DNA of 64,000 nucleotides, taken from positions 1 through 64,000 of the forward strand of contig MU623506.1 in the NCBI GenBank assembly GCA_025201765.1. The letters are read 5' to 3'. The stretch's first letter is position 1. Each line of letters opens with the position of its first letter. The stretch comes from Daldinia sp. FL1419 (taxonomy: Eukaryota; Ascomycota; Sordariomycetes; Xylariales; Hypoxylaceae). The notes below the pieces were generated by a model, which saw nothing but the letters and a program-made list of their open reading frames with translations, was not told the DNA's origin and did no database searches. Positions 36,204-47,204 of this stretch are shown here, one piece after another. The translations under genes were made by a program, and so were the position numbers.

Positions 36204-37538
36204 GTTGATATGCTTGGGGGCTCGCGCGGAGGGAGTAATGCAATTGGCGAGAGGTTATAAAAGATATCGGGATGGCGCTACTACGATGGGTTTTCGCAAA
36301 TTCGATTGTCGAAGTGGAACGCCACTATGATGCGCTATCACGATACACAGACCGTGATCTCTGGCAGGCCGAAGCCGGGAGAGTGGAAGTGGACGATTAA
36401 AGGCCAGGTAAGGGACTATAGTGACGAGGACTCGCTGGAGACGGGATAGGTCGATGGGACGGGATGCTGAAAGGTAGGCTGAGGTGTTGCGAACCCTGAG
36501 CCTCCTTGAGCCTCAAAACCAGCAATCTAGGGTATCATAAAATCATCAAGAAATACAAGAAGGATGAATGAAGTTAGTGCAAACTGCGACAATGTAAAAT
36601 CTATGCGCTTGTAGTAGGATGATGAATGCGACAACAGGGCTGAAAGAAAATTTGGTGTAGCCTCAGGGAAATCCTGATGATGAAAGGAACGAGTCGCGTC
36701 TGGTCTAGTAACTTTCAAGCAATCCTGGACCTTATTCGCCTTAGTGCAACCTGGGGGGGATAGCAAGACGCCCCGTTTATTTTAATCTTCCTTAGGTACC
36801 TTTCACTAGGTACATACCTACGTACATACCTACCTAGGTACTTACTTACCTGTAGAGAGCGTTGCCTACTGTACATAGGTATCGCCGAAGTACATAGCTC
36901 TTACCTAAGGCACCTATCATATAGCACCCTAACCTTTAATGCTTTAGGCGTTGCAGGTTCACGTTAGAAGGTACCAACCTATATAGACACCGCTAAAAGC
37001 TTCGCAGGGAAAATCTCGGTTTCAGTTCGGTACAACAGTACCGAAGCCATTGTAGATGCACAACGTCGTCACCTATTACTCATTCCCGTGTGCCTATGTA
37101 AGTACCCTACATTTAGTAGGTAAAGCTTGGATGTAATTGGTACAGTTACAATGTACGCACTTGGCGCAATTGAATGCGTTTGCATGTGCTTAGCCTCTGT
37201 GACTTGTATGGTAAGACGGAACGTCGAAAAAGCTCCAACGGAAGCTTACATCTTCATACAATTCCATGGAAGTGCAAAAGGATTATACTTAGTTATAGTT
37301 AACTACCTACCTATGTAAACATGAATGATGGGATGCCCCACTTCCAGTGCTCCTCACCTTCCGTTATGGCCGATCACTAAAAAGATTAATTATTTCCATC
37401 CAACGGCGTTCTTTTTGCATCTAAACTTTGACCTCGAATTTATTCCGTTCTCCAACCACGAGTCCAAGACCATCCGAGGTACGCGACTTATGCTAAGCTA
37501 AGCCCATCATCAAGCCTCGCCTTCGTTTAGCTATAATC
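36204..37538. other. Divergent intergenic region between RPB7 and the Mpo1-like gene
   Basis: Holds both promoters. At 36794-36850 a cluster of TACCTACCTAGGTA-like words is especially dense. A short frame at 37127-37318 has no protein character. No RNA gene is seen. Confidence 0.45.
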
Positions 37539-38266
37539 ATGGCACTTAACCTCGAGAGGCAACTAACCTTTGTAAGTTTAATACGTGACATACCGACCTA
37601 CGTCCTATACAATCCCATAAACTGACCGCGCTTCTATAGTATGGCGCCTACCACCATAACTCGGTCAATGTTGCCATTCATATGGTCTGCGTGCCATTGA
37701 TATTATTCTCTGGCTTCGCCTTGGTATGCTCAACCTACCGAACGCTCTTACAATCTCTTAAAAGGGGCATTATTAACAAACATGTCCCTTTGCAATAGGC
37801 CGCAAATACGGGGACTCTCATCCCCTTACCCAAATACTTGACGATACCTCATCTCGACCTCAATCTCGGCACCCTAGCAGCCTTCACGTGGGGTGGCCTA
37901 TACGTCCTCCTCGAACCTGTCGCCGGAACTATCCTGGCGCTAATATGCCTTGGAGCTGCTGCTGTTACGAACACCTTTGTCGCCGAACACCCAACCTTGA
38001 CGAACCAAGTCGCGCTTGGGGTACACGTAGTATGCTGGCTGCTCCAATTCGTTGGGCACGGTGCGTTTGAAGGCCGAGCGCCTGCCTTATTAGACAACCT
38101 GACCCAGGCCATATTTCTTGCGCCCCTTTTCGTCTGGCTCGAGTTCCTCTTTAAGTTCGGCTACAGGCGCGAACTACAAAACCGCGTTTCGAAAGCGGTC
38201 CAAGTGGAGATCGCCAAGTTCAAGGAACGAAAGGCCGCTGCTGCGAAGAATGGAAAGACTCAATGA
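37539..38266 (+). CDS. Mpo1-like (DUF962) ER membrane fatty-acid alpha-dioxygenase
   Basis: Predicted 194 residues in three exons: 37539-37571, 37640-37723 and 37799-38266 (introns 68 and 75 nt). The first exon encodes only MALNLERQLTF; the junction restores the family start FYGAYHHNSVNVAIHMVCVP. Yeast Mpo1 (YGL010w) is an iron-dependent dioxygenase that shortens 2-hydroxy fatty acids in phytosphingosine breakdown at the ER. Conserved His candidates lie in YHHN, IHMVC, GVHVVC and VGHG. About four hydrophobic spans cover most of the protein, followed by a basic C-terminal tail rich in Lys and Ala. Length is close to the 174-residue yeast protein. Family clear; enzymatic role transferred from yeast. 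Confidence 0.92.
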
Positions 38267-39079
38267 ATGGCTAGAACGATAATAGCATGGGGCAAATATT
38301 CACGTCCGTCATAGCTTTGAGGACCATTTGAGAAGGAAAAGAGGACAATTGGCGTGCCCATTTCCGCCATTGGATGCATCTAAACGAGATGTCGCCGATA
38401 ATAAGGAATTCCCATGTCGGGATACTACCCAGAAGAAAGACATCCGGTGAATTACAAAACCACAGCTTACGATAGAAGTTGATCGAGGAATGACGCTAGC
38501 ACACAGCACAGTAATAACGAATAGGAGTTTGCGTGGCAAGATTTGGGCAAGCCCCTTTAATTAGTTAGTACTCTTTTACTCTTGCGCATGGATGTATATA
38601 AAGTCCGCATTACCTACCTAGGCATAGAAGAGAGGGCCTTGATGTCGAGTCGCTTCCGGTGTATCATCTTCGACATATAAATTTACACAATTATCAATCA
38701 CGGAAACGAATACGTATTATATCACCCATAACTGGTTGATTCGAGTCTAGCTGGAAATTCTTTCTATTAGTTTGACTAAATTTTGCAGATAAGCCGCCCA
38801 AGGTAACCTTGTTATAATATATACGACGAACGGAAATGGCTTCGGGGCATCACGGTGCGCGCGTGTATCGCACGCCTCTAGATCAAGTACTCTAGATTAA
38901 GTAGGTAGGTAGTTTGTTTGTATATCCTACATGTAACTGTAGGTACATACCTGAGAATTCTTTCTACGAGAAGATTCCAAGGGCAAGGTTAGATTTGGTT
39001 ATGTTAGGCTACGTAACTTACAGTGGGTAGGTAGTTACAATCACGGACGGGATAGCGAGGAAATAATCAATAGTCGGTT
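38267..39079. other. Intergenic region between convergent genes
   Basis: 3' flanks of the Mpo1-like gene (+) and the Cys/His-Pro-rich gene (-). TAGGTAGGTAG words lie near 38900. No gene is seen. Confidence 0.45.
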
Positions 39080-40432
39080 TCAAAACGGTTGCCCGCTCAT
39101 GGATATCATCCGCGCGTCTTTGCACACGAAGCTCTCGTCCGAGCCCGTGTCTAGGATCCTGATCGGGCTCATCCGCTGCAATAGCGAGCTCTTGGTCGTG
39201 CTCCCGCTCAGATGGTTTCGACTGCGCAGCGGCGGGGGCCGGGGCGGAGCCGGGTGGTAGGTGGGTGATTTGATGGTGGTTGGCGAGGTGGAGGGGTGGT
39301 GTTCGGCGGCGAAGCGCTGCGCGTTGAGGTATACTAGATATTCTGGCAGCGGGGCCTCCGGCGGCCTAGGCGGTGGGGGAGGAGTAGGTGTCGGCGTGGG
39401 TGTGCGGGCTATCTTGTATACTTGGCCGCGTTTACGCCGGAGCCGCGGATACTCCTTTAGAGGGGGTGTCGGTTGCGGCGTTGGAGGGAGCGGACGCTCC
39501 TGGTTGACGATGTGCCGGATATGTGATAGCCGCTTGCGGGGCGGGTCCTTAGGGGGTGGTGTTGGAGGGAGAGACTCCGGGCTTGGTCTCCTAGGGGGTC
39601 TCCTAGGGGGTTTCCTAGTGGACTTTTCTTGGGTCCTCTCTTCGCGGCCACGGCGATGTCGCTCCGGTTCTGGCCAGACCGGCTTCCTGGAGCGGTCCCT
39701 AGAACTATCCTTGGAATGATGTGGCTGGCTGTAGCCCGAGACTTCTTTGACAGCGACACGAGATCTATTTTCGTGGCTTCTTGAAGACTTTTCTTCTTTC
39801 CTTTCGTGTTTGCGAGGAGGCTGCGTGTCGTGGGATTTATAGTATCCACGATCGTGCTCTCTCGTCGAGCTAGGTTGACTGGGCTGACTAGGTTGATATT
39901 TATCCCATTTCTTCTCGGGTATCTGGTGGGTTTTCGTAGGTGCCTGTGGCCTGGGTGGAGGCTTTACCTGGCTAACTGGCCGGGCTTTCCCAGCAGACCT
40001 ACTATAAGGATCTCTTTTCGCTAGGTTCTCGGGCTGATAGTATAGTCCAGGTATCCATACACCCTGTTGTTCATGACTCTTATAACCATTATATGATCCT
40101 CCATTCGGATCTTGGTATCTTTCGCGATGCTCTCTGGAGCGATATTGATGCTCGTCTCTCTCGCGGGGGTGATGGACCCTCAAGGCCCCGTCACCTACCT
40201 GCCTACCTCTCAGCTGTTCATTCCTGACCGTACATGCCGAGCAGTAGAGAGCCGGCTCTCCATAGTGTGGTATGACACGTCCACAGTCTTTCTTTTTTCT
40301 AACACTACCGTGAAATAGACGCCCAAAGAAACCGTTTGCCTCGCTCTGTTGCTTGTAGTAAGTAGGACAATGAATTAAGTTCCTAGAGACGTGGTGGCAT
40401 TCGGCATACTCTTGGCTCCAAAGTTGACACAT
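39080..40432 (-). CDS. Hypothetical protein: N-terminal Cys/His cluster, Pro/Arg-rich tail
   Basis: Single-exon frame of 450 residues starting MCQLWSQEYAECHH. The first 70 residues hold a Cys/His set (C2, C12, H13, H14, C22, C50, H56, and C64-x-x-C67 in YCSACTVRN) that could bind zinc. The following 380 residues are low complexity: rich in Arg, Ser, Glu, Lys and Pro, with PPRRPPRRPSPE, PTPPPKDPP and a PTPTPTPPPPP run, so probably disordered and able to bind SH3 or WW domains. No membrane segment or signal peptide. GC content is high because of Pro and Arg codons. I recall similar CQ...Y.C.H starts in short fungal proteins but cannot name a family. Function unknown. Confidence 0.7.
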   Translation of the reverse strand: MCQLWSQEYAECHHVSRNLIHCPTYYKQQSEANGFFGRLFHGSVRKKKDCGRVIPHYGEPALYCSACTVRNEQLRGRQVGDGALRVHHPRERDEHQYRSREHRERYQDPNGGSYNGYKSHEQQGVWIPGLYYQPENLAKRDPYSRSAGKARPVSQVKPPPRPQAPTKTHQIPEKKWDKYQPSQPSQPSSTREHDRGYYKSHDTQPPRKHERKEEKSSRSHENRSRVAVKEVSGYSQPHHSKDSSRDRSRKPVWPEPERHRRGREERTQEKSTRKPPRRPPRRPSPESLPPTPPPKDPPRKRLSHIRHIVNQERPLPPTPQPTPPLKEYPRLRRKRGQVYKIARTPTPTPTPPPPPRPPEAPLPEYLVYLNAQRFAAEHHPSTSPTTIKSPTYHPAPPRPPPLRSRNHLSGSTTKSSLLQRMSPIRILDTGSDESFVCKDARMISMSGQPF

Positions 40433-40987
40433 CGCGATTTGTATGACTCTGTGGAGATAGATTTAGGTACTCGTTCACCATCTGGATTAAATATGTCCTA
40501 TTCACAATTGTCCTTCAAGAACCTGCTCGTTGACGAATAGAACAGCGGCATTCTATGTTGTATCAAAAGCCCATTGTCTAAGATGTCTTAGGAGTCCATT
40601 GTATGACCTGTTAAGCGAATAGGGGTAGCGTAGACAAAGCGAAAGGGCGGAAACCAATATACGGCCCTGTATTAGAATATGCAGGTGGGAACGCCGTCCC
40701 TATATACCTCACTATCCTATTGTCTGTCTGTAATAACATTGTTTACTTGTTGTTCAGGTATGTAAACCATTGAAGATGCTGTATAGGAATATTTATTCAT
40801 TATGTCCCCGAAGCCACCTTCATCATAAGGCTTCTTGGAGCAGCAGATCAGCTTGTCAACAAGAAAGTTTGTGCTTAATCCCTTCAACCATTACAATCAA
40901 TCATTCAACTACCTAGTTAATCAACTATTAACCAGTCCGTCGATCAAACCAACCAACCAACAAAACTAGATACGTTAAACAAACAAA
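40433..40987. promoter_or_regulatory. Divergent promoter region
   Basis: Shared 555-nt upstream region of the Cys/His-Pro-rich gene (-) and the intronless orphan (+). CAACCAACCAAC-like A/C-rich sequence lies just before 40988, typical of fungal 5' leaders. No specific sites are recognised. Confidence 0.4.
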
Positions 40988-41932
40988 ATGCGTGGGATCA
41001 GCATATCTAGCGCCTACTTGAAGGTTAAGCGCAACTTCTCCTTGACAGCGCTGGTTTGTTCTATATTGCCTCAGGAAAAGACCCCAGTGCAAGATCCGCT
41101 TGAGAAACAGCGTTCCGTTCGTATCCCCCATCCTGCTCCCGCAGACCTCCTCGCCTCCATCCCCCCGCCTCCTACATCATGTAGTTGGACTTCTCACCCT
41201 AGCCATAGCGGTAAGTTTCGTGAAGACTTGCCCCCAACCGATGACGGGGAATTTGAAAACCCGCGCAGCGCGCCGGCCCCCCCTAAAAGATATAATACCG
41301 AGCCAGCCCGGCCAACTTACAGGAAGCCCTGGTACCAAATGACGGACGAGGAGCTCCACGAGGAGTACGAGGAGTGCCGTGCCCGAGCTCCGCATGTCAC
41401 TCCAAACTTTCTCTGGTGCAACCGCCGAGACAGTCTGGACGAGAACGCTATGCTCGCTTCCATGGGCCTCAAGCGAGCTAAGACTTTCTCAGGGCCTATC
41501 ATTTACTGTTATCCCGAGACTGGTGAGTATCTCGTTCGCAACGGTAAGGAAGTCGGCATTCCCCTCCACGCAGATGAGGCCGAAGCCCTAGTCCGAGGCG
41601 ACATCGTCGACCTGACCGCCCCAGGCATCGCCGGGAAGCTTAGAAAAGCCGAACCCCAAGCAGGTCCTTCCATGCCTCGCTCCAGTATTGCCCCTCCGCC
41701 ACTTGCCCGGCGTAGACTGAAGGTACACCCTGACCCTTATCCCATCGAGAGATACAGAAGTTCCCTCCTACAAGATGTTACGGAGGTAAGTTCCGATATC
41801 GAAGAAATCAAGAAGAGCTACAGAGCTCTGATCCGAGGTTACGATGACGATACCGACCAGTCTAGCATCAAGTCCTCCTTACAAAGCCAAACCCCTCAAC
41901 GAGCCAGTCTTCTAGGACTTGCCGCCGCTTGA
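40988..41932 (+). CDS. Hypothetical orphan protein, 314 aa, intronless
   Basis: Single frame starting MRGISISSAYLKVKRNFS. Residues 1-105 are Pro-rich and probably disordered. The middle (about 115-215) looks folded: WYQMTDEELHEEYEECRAR, then HVTPNFLWCNRRDSLDE, MGLKRAKTFSGPIIYCYPET and GKEVGIPLHADEAEALVRG. A short acidic coiled or helical stretch, DVTEVSSDIEEIKKSYRAL, lies near the end. No signal peptide or membrane segment. Composition and start context support a real gene. I recognise no family; possibly lineage-restricted. Confidence 0.65.
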   Translation: MRGISISSAYLKVKRNFSLTALVCSILPQEKTPVQDPLEKQRSVRIPHPAPADLLASIPPPPTSCSWTSHPSHSGKFREDLPPTDDGEFENPRSAPAPPKRYNTEPARPTYRKPWYQMTDEELHEEYEECRARAPHVTPNFLWCNRRDSLDENAMLASMGLKRAKTFSGPIIYCYPETGEYLVRNGKEVGIPLHADEAEALVRGDIVDLTAPGIAGKLRKAEPQAGPSMPRSSIAPPPLARRRLKVHPDPYPIERYRSSLLQDVTEVSSDIEEIKKSYRALIRGYDDDTDQSSIKSSLQSQTPQRASLLGLAAA

Positions 41933-42647
41933 GACGATGGACTAGTGTCCAATACAAGGTATCTCGGCCAGTAATAACTAAGCTGTGTTCAGGAGAAGTC
42001 GTTCGTTGGATTAGAGGCTAGAGAATTAGATTGGTTGAAGCCATAAACCTAAATGGATCAACATTCGTTTAGTTATTTAATGTTTTATTTCCGTTCAGTT
42101 CTGTTCTGTTTTAGAGTTTTAGTCTGTATTGCCATTCGATAAAGGTCATTCTTTTGTTGTTGTTATTGCTCGATAATGGCTTTCTGGCCTCGATGTTGTT
42201 AGGTATTGCGCAATAATAGCCTTTCGATCGAGTGAAAGGTGTAACATCGATAATTCTATTCAGCTTAGAAAATCACCCACCAAAGGTAAAAAAATAATAA
42301 TAATCGTTCTGCCCCAAACCTGTGACATTTATTGAGTATACTGTGACAGTCTCTAATCATATCTAAGACGCCAATGGTATCATATATCAAGCACTAGGTA
42401 GAGCATGGTATGCTTACAATACAGAGTACAATAATCATCCAGTTGCATCGAGACAATAATTCAGTTAACTTAGTTCATTGGGTAGGGTAGGTAAAATACA
42501 CCAGCGCCATGCAAAGTAAAGTTGAAGTCCCAAAGGCGTGCCCTGATTATAGCACCATATCCTCTTCACTGTCCTTACTGCGTTACAATGGGTCGCCTGT
42601 TTTTTTCTTCTCCACATTGCCCCTTCGTATTCTCATCATAACCACTC
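41933..42647. other. Intergenic region between convergent genes
   Basis: Contains the 3' flanks of the orphan (+) and calnexin (-). T-rich patches (TTCTGTTCTGTTTTAG type) lie at about 42097-42118. No gene is seen. Confidence 0.45.
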
Positions 42648-44571
42648 TTACGATTGTTGTCGTGTGGTACGCTTGCTGACTTCAGCCTTGACGTTCTCAG
42701 CACCTGTCGCAACGGCCTCGGCCGTCTTTTCCTTTGCATCCTTGGCCTTCTCCTTGGCGTCCGCAGCAGCCTTCTTAACAGGCTCTGGTGCGCTGCCTCC
42801 GAGGAAGAGGATGCTGACAAGGGTACCAACAATAGCAAGAACACCGACAATGGCACCGGGAACCTCGGGCACAAACTTAACGGCCTGAATGGGGTCATTT
42901 GCAGCAATGGTCAAGAATAGATCGAGCTTCTCCTTGATGTAGAGGACAGGGTCATCTAAGAACTTGAGATCCGAAGGGGACTTGTGAGAGTCGTCAGCCT
43001 TGGGTTTTTCAGCTTCCTCAAGGGCCTTTTCGACAGCAGACTTCTTGAAGAAAGTCTCCTGAGCAAACTTCTCAGCGTCAGCCTCGGAGTGACCGATGTA
43101 GATGTTGTCGAAGAGGATGTCGTTTTGCATGGTCCAGAGTTCAAACCCAACCTATAGAAACAAGTTAGTAAAGCATTTTCCATGGCAAACTACATTGGTA
43201 ATTACTCACAGCGCCAATAGGCTCAAGGTTAGCAGGGTGCTTGTCCTCAAAGTAGTCGGGGTTCTTGATCTTGCGAGGAGCCCAAACACCCTTGTAGGCG
43301 GGGTTGTCAATGTAAGGCGCAGTCCACTTGCCCTTGTAGTTGGGGTTCTTCTTCAAGGGCCTGGTCCAGGGGCCGCATCCAGAGACATCGGCACACTTGG
43401 GATTAGGAACAGTGGGAGGGATCCAGTCACCGTCTTCCTCATCATCCCAGTCCTCGGGCTTCTGAGCCTCAGGGTCGGGGACGGTTAGGGGTTCATCCTC
43501 GAGCCAGTCTTCGGGTTTGGTAGCCTCCTCGTCGACAATCTCGAATGGCGCATCCTCGTCCCAGTCCTCAGGCTTCTTGGCATCGGGGTCAGGGATACGG
43601 GCTTCATCAACCCAGTCGTCGGGCTTCTTGTCGTTGGGGTCGTCAATCTCCTTCTCGGGGTTAACGGGGGGAGAGAACTGGTCGAAAAAGCTACCATCTC
43701 GGACACTTTCACCACCCCGCTTAACAGTAAAGGTGTTGTTAGGGCGGACGACCAAGGTGTAGAGCTCGGTAGTCTTCTGGATGGTGGCCGGAGGGGCAGC
43801 AGACATGTGCTTCTCCTCGTACTCGCCAGTCTTGGGGTTCTTGTGGTTGAAGATGAAGTGGATCTTGTTGGTGGCACCGCACTTGTCGGGACCGAACATG
43901 ATGACATACGGCGTAGTGTTACTGAATTCATCCTGGTGGAGAGACTTGGTATCTCGGAGGAGCTTTAGGTAGGCACCACCGCATTCGAGACCCTCTGGAA
44001 GCCACAAAGTTAGCGAGCTGATATTTACAAACTCTATCCAGATCAACAAACTTACTCTGAAGCTTGACCTCATACTGAACAACTAGTTCCTTGCCCTTGG
44101 GATCGATCTTCTTAGGGAACTTGGCGGAAATGGCGTGGTGAGCGGCGACGTTCTTGACAACAAGACCCTTGTCACCCTCGATACCCTTGAACTTGTAGGG
44201 CTCCTCAACGGCCCACTCGCCGACGTAAGCCCATTCCTCTTCTTGACCCTTCGTGTCCTTCTTAGCGTGGGAAGGCTTCCACCGTGTTTCCCAGTCATCA
44301 GTGAACTGCTCGATGAAGGGAGCTTTGAGGGTGGTAGGCTGCAAGTTGAAGTATTAGCCAAGCTGTAATTACTGGAAGAATAGCGAAAACGAGACCACCA
44401 ATTGGGTGAAAAAAGGTAACAATTAATCGCTCAGAGATAACTTACAGTGAAGGTGGGGATCTCGATAGCAGCAGCAGTAGACGATTCGGTGTTTTCAACC
44501 TTGGAAGCATCGTCGGCAGCATAAGTGCCACTGGCCAAAAGGGCCGCGGCGATAGCAGAGTTCAACTTCAT
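42648..44571 (-). CDS. Calnexin, ER lectin chaperone
   Basis: Predicted 565 residues in four exons: 44571-44446, 44338-44056, 43994-43210 and 43151-42648 (introns 107, 61 and 58 nt). It binds monoglucosylated N-glycoproteins in the ER and helps them fold. A signal peptide covers about residues 1-18 (MKLNSAIAAALLASGTYA). The luminal lectin domain has GLECGGAYLKLL, with YVIMFGPDKCG and HFIFNHKNP. The P-domain shows type-1 repeats (DPNDKKPDDW, DPDAKKPEDW, EEATKPEDW, DPEAQKPEDW) and type-2 repeats (GPWTRPLKKNPNYKGKW, APYIDNPAYKGVW, APRKIKNPDYFED). A transmembrane segment, PGAIVGVLAIVGTLVSILFL, precedes a Lys/Ala-rich cytosolic tail ending RTTRQQS. Length fits fungal calnexins (Cne1/ClxA type). 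Confidence 0.97.
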
Positions 44572-45924
44572 GATGAAAAGCTGGCAATGCTAGCTTGCTT
44601 TACTTTACTGATACTCTCAATCTCTTCTGTCTGGTGCAGAAATAGATATGGGATATGGATTGAGAGTGACGTTGAGTAAGAACTCCCAGAGCTCAACGAA
44701 GAAAAGAAAAAGATGGACTCAGGAAAGAAGCAATTGCAGAAGCTCTTCGTGAACTTTTAATTATTGGCGGCGGACCTTCCATGCAAACGTGGCCTAAAGA
44801 CAGTACGTACCTTTTCGGTTGTCTTGTTCCGTGCTCTGATTGGCTAGCCTGTCGGGATCGAAGATGTACCTTAGTACATGAGATTGCGGGGGATACCTAT
44901 GGAATCTCTGGGAAACACCTTCTGCGACCATCAGTAGCTTTACTTTTAACGAGCCTGCTTTAATGCGCGGTACCGACACAAGTCAGCATTCTAGAGTGAA
45001 GTACCAAGCACAAAGACAAGACTCTATTCATATGTACAGTTCAGGCAGTATAGTTACCTAGGTACTTACACTAGTTAAACTAAGCGATTAAACGAATGGA
45101 AATAACTGGTATTAACCATAACCACCTACCTACCTACCTACCTGCCTATTAATAACTATTGTAGTTGTGGAAATCTGTCAACAACATCACCGAAAGGGTG
45201 CGACGTTGGACGACTGAAATTGTAGGGGCTGTATATGCTAAAAGTCTGTTTGCTTGTATGTAGGTACCTTATTATTCATTTATCACTAAGACAGTAGGTA
45301 CCAAACCCGGCAAACCTACTCGGCGGATGGACTTAATTATTTTCTTATAGAGCCGAAGTGTCAAAAGGTTACCTAGTCTTTTTTTCCTTCTTCTTTTTTA
45401 CTCAATTAGCTTCCGAGAAGCACATGTCTACAAAAATCATTGATACTACGTAAGATAGAGATAGGTAGATTTATTAGCTACGTACCTAAGTAAGTATACA
45501 GATATGCTAATTGATAGGTGGTACCTATCGCAACGAATTGGGGATTTAAATAACCCACTAACGTACAAGTACCTCCTTCTACTGTGCCTTCCATTTAACT
45601 GCTACTGTACCTTAACCTGGTACCTTTTAAAGCTTGCGTGATCTGCACTTAAAAAGGTACCCTAGCAAGGTGGGGAATAAAATTTAGGATTTGTGCCGTG
45701 ATACTCGACTTTAGCCTCATCCAACTTTATTTGCTAATAAAGTAAACCATATTCTTTTTCTCCGCCGATTTTTAAAGTACCGAAACTTATCACACACTTT
45801 GTCACACTCTCTTCGTCCAAGAGGCCAGCCTGGCCTAATCTTATTCATCTCCTATAGCTCATTCAGCCTTCCGGTATACCGGATCTCACCAAAGAATTAA
45901 AAAAAAATTAAAAAAAAGGTGAAA
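44572..45924. promoter_or_regulatory. Divergent promoter region of calnexin and MDE1
   Basis: 1.35 kb between two divergent starts. It contains an ACCT microsatellite at about 45123-45148 and several GGTACCTA-like words (45056, 45265, 45520). A-rich sequence precedes the MDE1 start. I could not identify an unfolded-protein-response element with confidence. Confidence 0.4.
45123..45148. repeat. (ACCT)n microsatellite
   Basis: About six ACCT units with a terminal GCCT, in the calnexin-MDE1 promoter region. It is the complement of the TAGG tract at 24074-24130. Confidence 0.85.
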
Positions 45925-46879
45925 ATGAGTGACGACCATTACATAACCTCGGAAGATCCTGAGCACCCGGCAAACCTCATCCCTTCCCTATGCGCCAAAT
46001 TTTGGACCTTGGGTTGGGTTACGGGTACGGGAGGAGGATGTTCTATTCGCAACGAGTAAGACTTCACTCTTCTCTTTGCATTGAGTTGGTTTGATTTGAT
46101 TTTATGAGATTTTAATATGGCTTCGCTCACATTTATCAACTTTTAAACTCCCCGTTGCGATAATGCGAAAATGAATAGAAACATGTTGTCTCATACTTGG
46201 GTGTTCCAGTGATCTAGTATACATCGCACCTTCGGGCGTCCAGAAGGAGCTTATGAAGAATACTGATATCTACGTGCTTGCGCTATCCAAGCAGACGGAC
46301 CTCAAGAACCGTGTCTACTTGCGCTCGCCGCCATGCGGTCGGCCCTCGCAATGCACACCGCTGTTCCTCGCGGCCTTCACCAAGCGGAGAGCTGGTTGCT
46401 GTATCCACACGCATTCGCATTGGGCCGTGCTCGTCACCCTGTTACTTGAGGCTCAGGGCCCCGGCAAAGACAAGCTGTTCGAGATCAACAACATCGAGCA
46501 AATCAAGGGCTTCGGCAAGGGCTTTCAGAAGCAGGGCAACTTGGGTTACCACGACACCTTGCGCATCCCCGTCATCGAGAACACGGCCCACGAGGAAGAT
46601 CTCACCGAGTTCTTGGAAGAGGCCATGGATCAGCACCCGGACACCTATGCGGTCCTTGTACGGAGGCACGGTGTTTACGTCTGGGGTGATAATGTCCACA
46701 AAGCCAAGACCATGTGTGAAAGGTGGGTTGTGCTCCATTCAAATCCTAACGTCGATCAACTGACCCAACATCGTGATGATAGTCTCGATTATCTCTTCCA
46801 GCTAGCGGTGGAAATGAAGCAATTGGGCATCCCGTGGTTGAGCGATATTCCCGTGACGGTACCGACCTCAAAACAATAA
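45925..46879 (+). CDS. MDE1: Methylthioribulose-1-phosphate dehydratase (methionine salvage)
   Basis: Predicted 246 residues in three exons: 45925-46055, 46210-46722 and 46783-46879 (introns 154 and 60 nt). It dehydrates 5-methylthioribulose-1-phosphate in the cytosolic methionine salvage pathway and belongs to the class II aldolase/adducin fold. Signatures are LGWVTGTGGGCSIR, then DLVYIAPSGVQKELM, RSPPCGRPSQCTPLFLAAFT, the zinc-binding CIHTHSHWA and VLVRRHGVYVWGD. The second junction gives CESLDYLFQLAVEM, as in orthologues. That 60-nt intron is a multiple of three with no stop, so retention would insert 20 residues without breaking the frame. An extra Cys-Gly (PPCGRP) replaces a more usual sequence in the loop. 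Confidence 0.95.
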
Positions 46880-47204
46880 AAGGGCGAGACAATTCAAAAC
46901 TTAGACAAGACATTATCACGTAAAAAGAGCATAGAAAAGAAAAGGTAAACGGTCGTCAACTTCAGGTTCATATTCGCGTTCTATATATAACGTGACTACA
47001 TCTGCAATTAGTATTGACGCGCCAAATCAAATATTAAAATGATTTTCCGTTGAAGATGCATCTACTCCTTTTTCGCCTTGGTATTTCAGAATCTCGTCCA
47101 GCATTTGGCAGAATTATATACTCGGCCGATCCCATTATTACCATCCATAGCGTTGCAGAAAAATGTTCAGCTTATAGGTACAAAATTTTGTAGCTCTTAC
47201 TCGC
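46880..47204. other. Short intergenic region between convergent genes
   Basis: 325 nt between the MDE1 stop (+) and the stop of the GPI-type protein (-). It holds 3' UTRs only. Confidence 0.5.
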
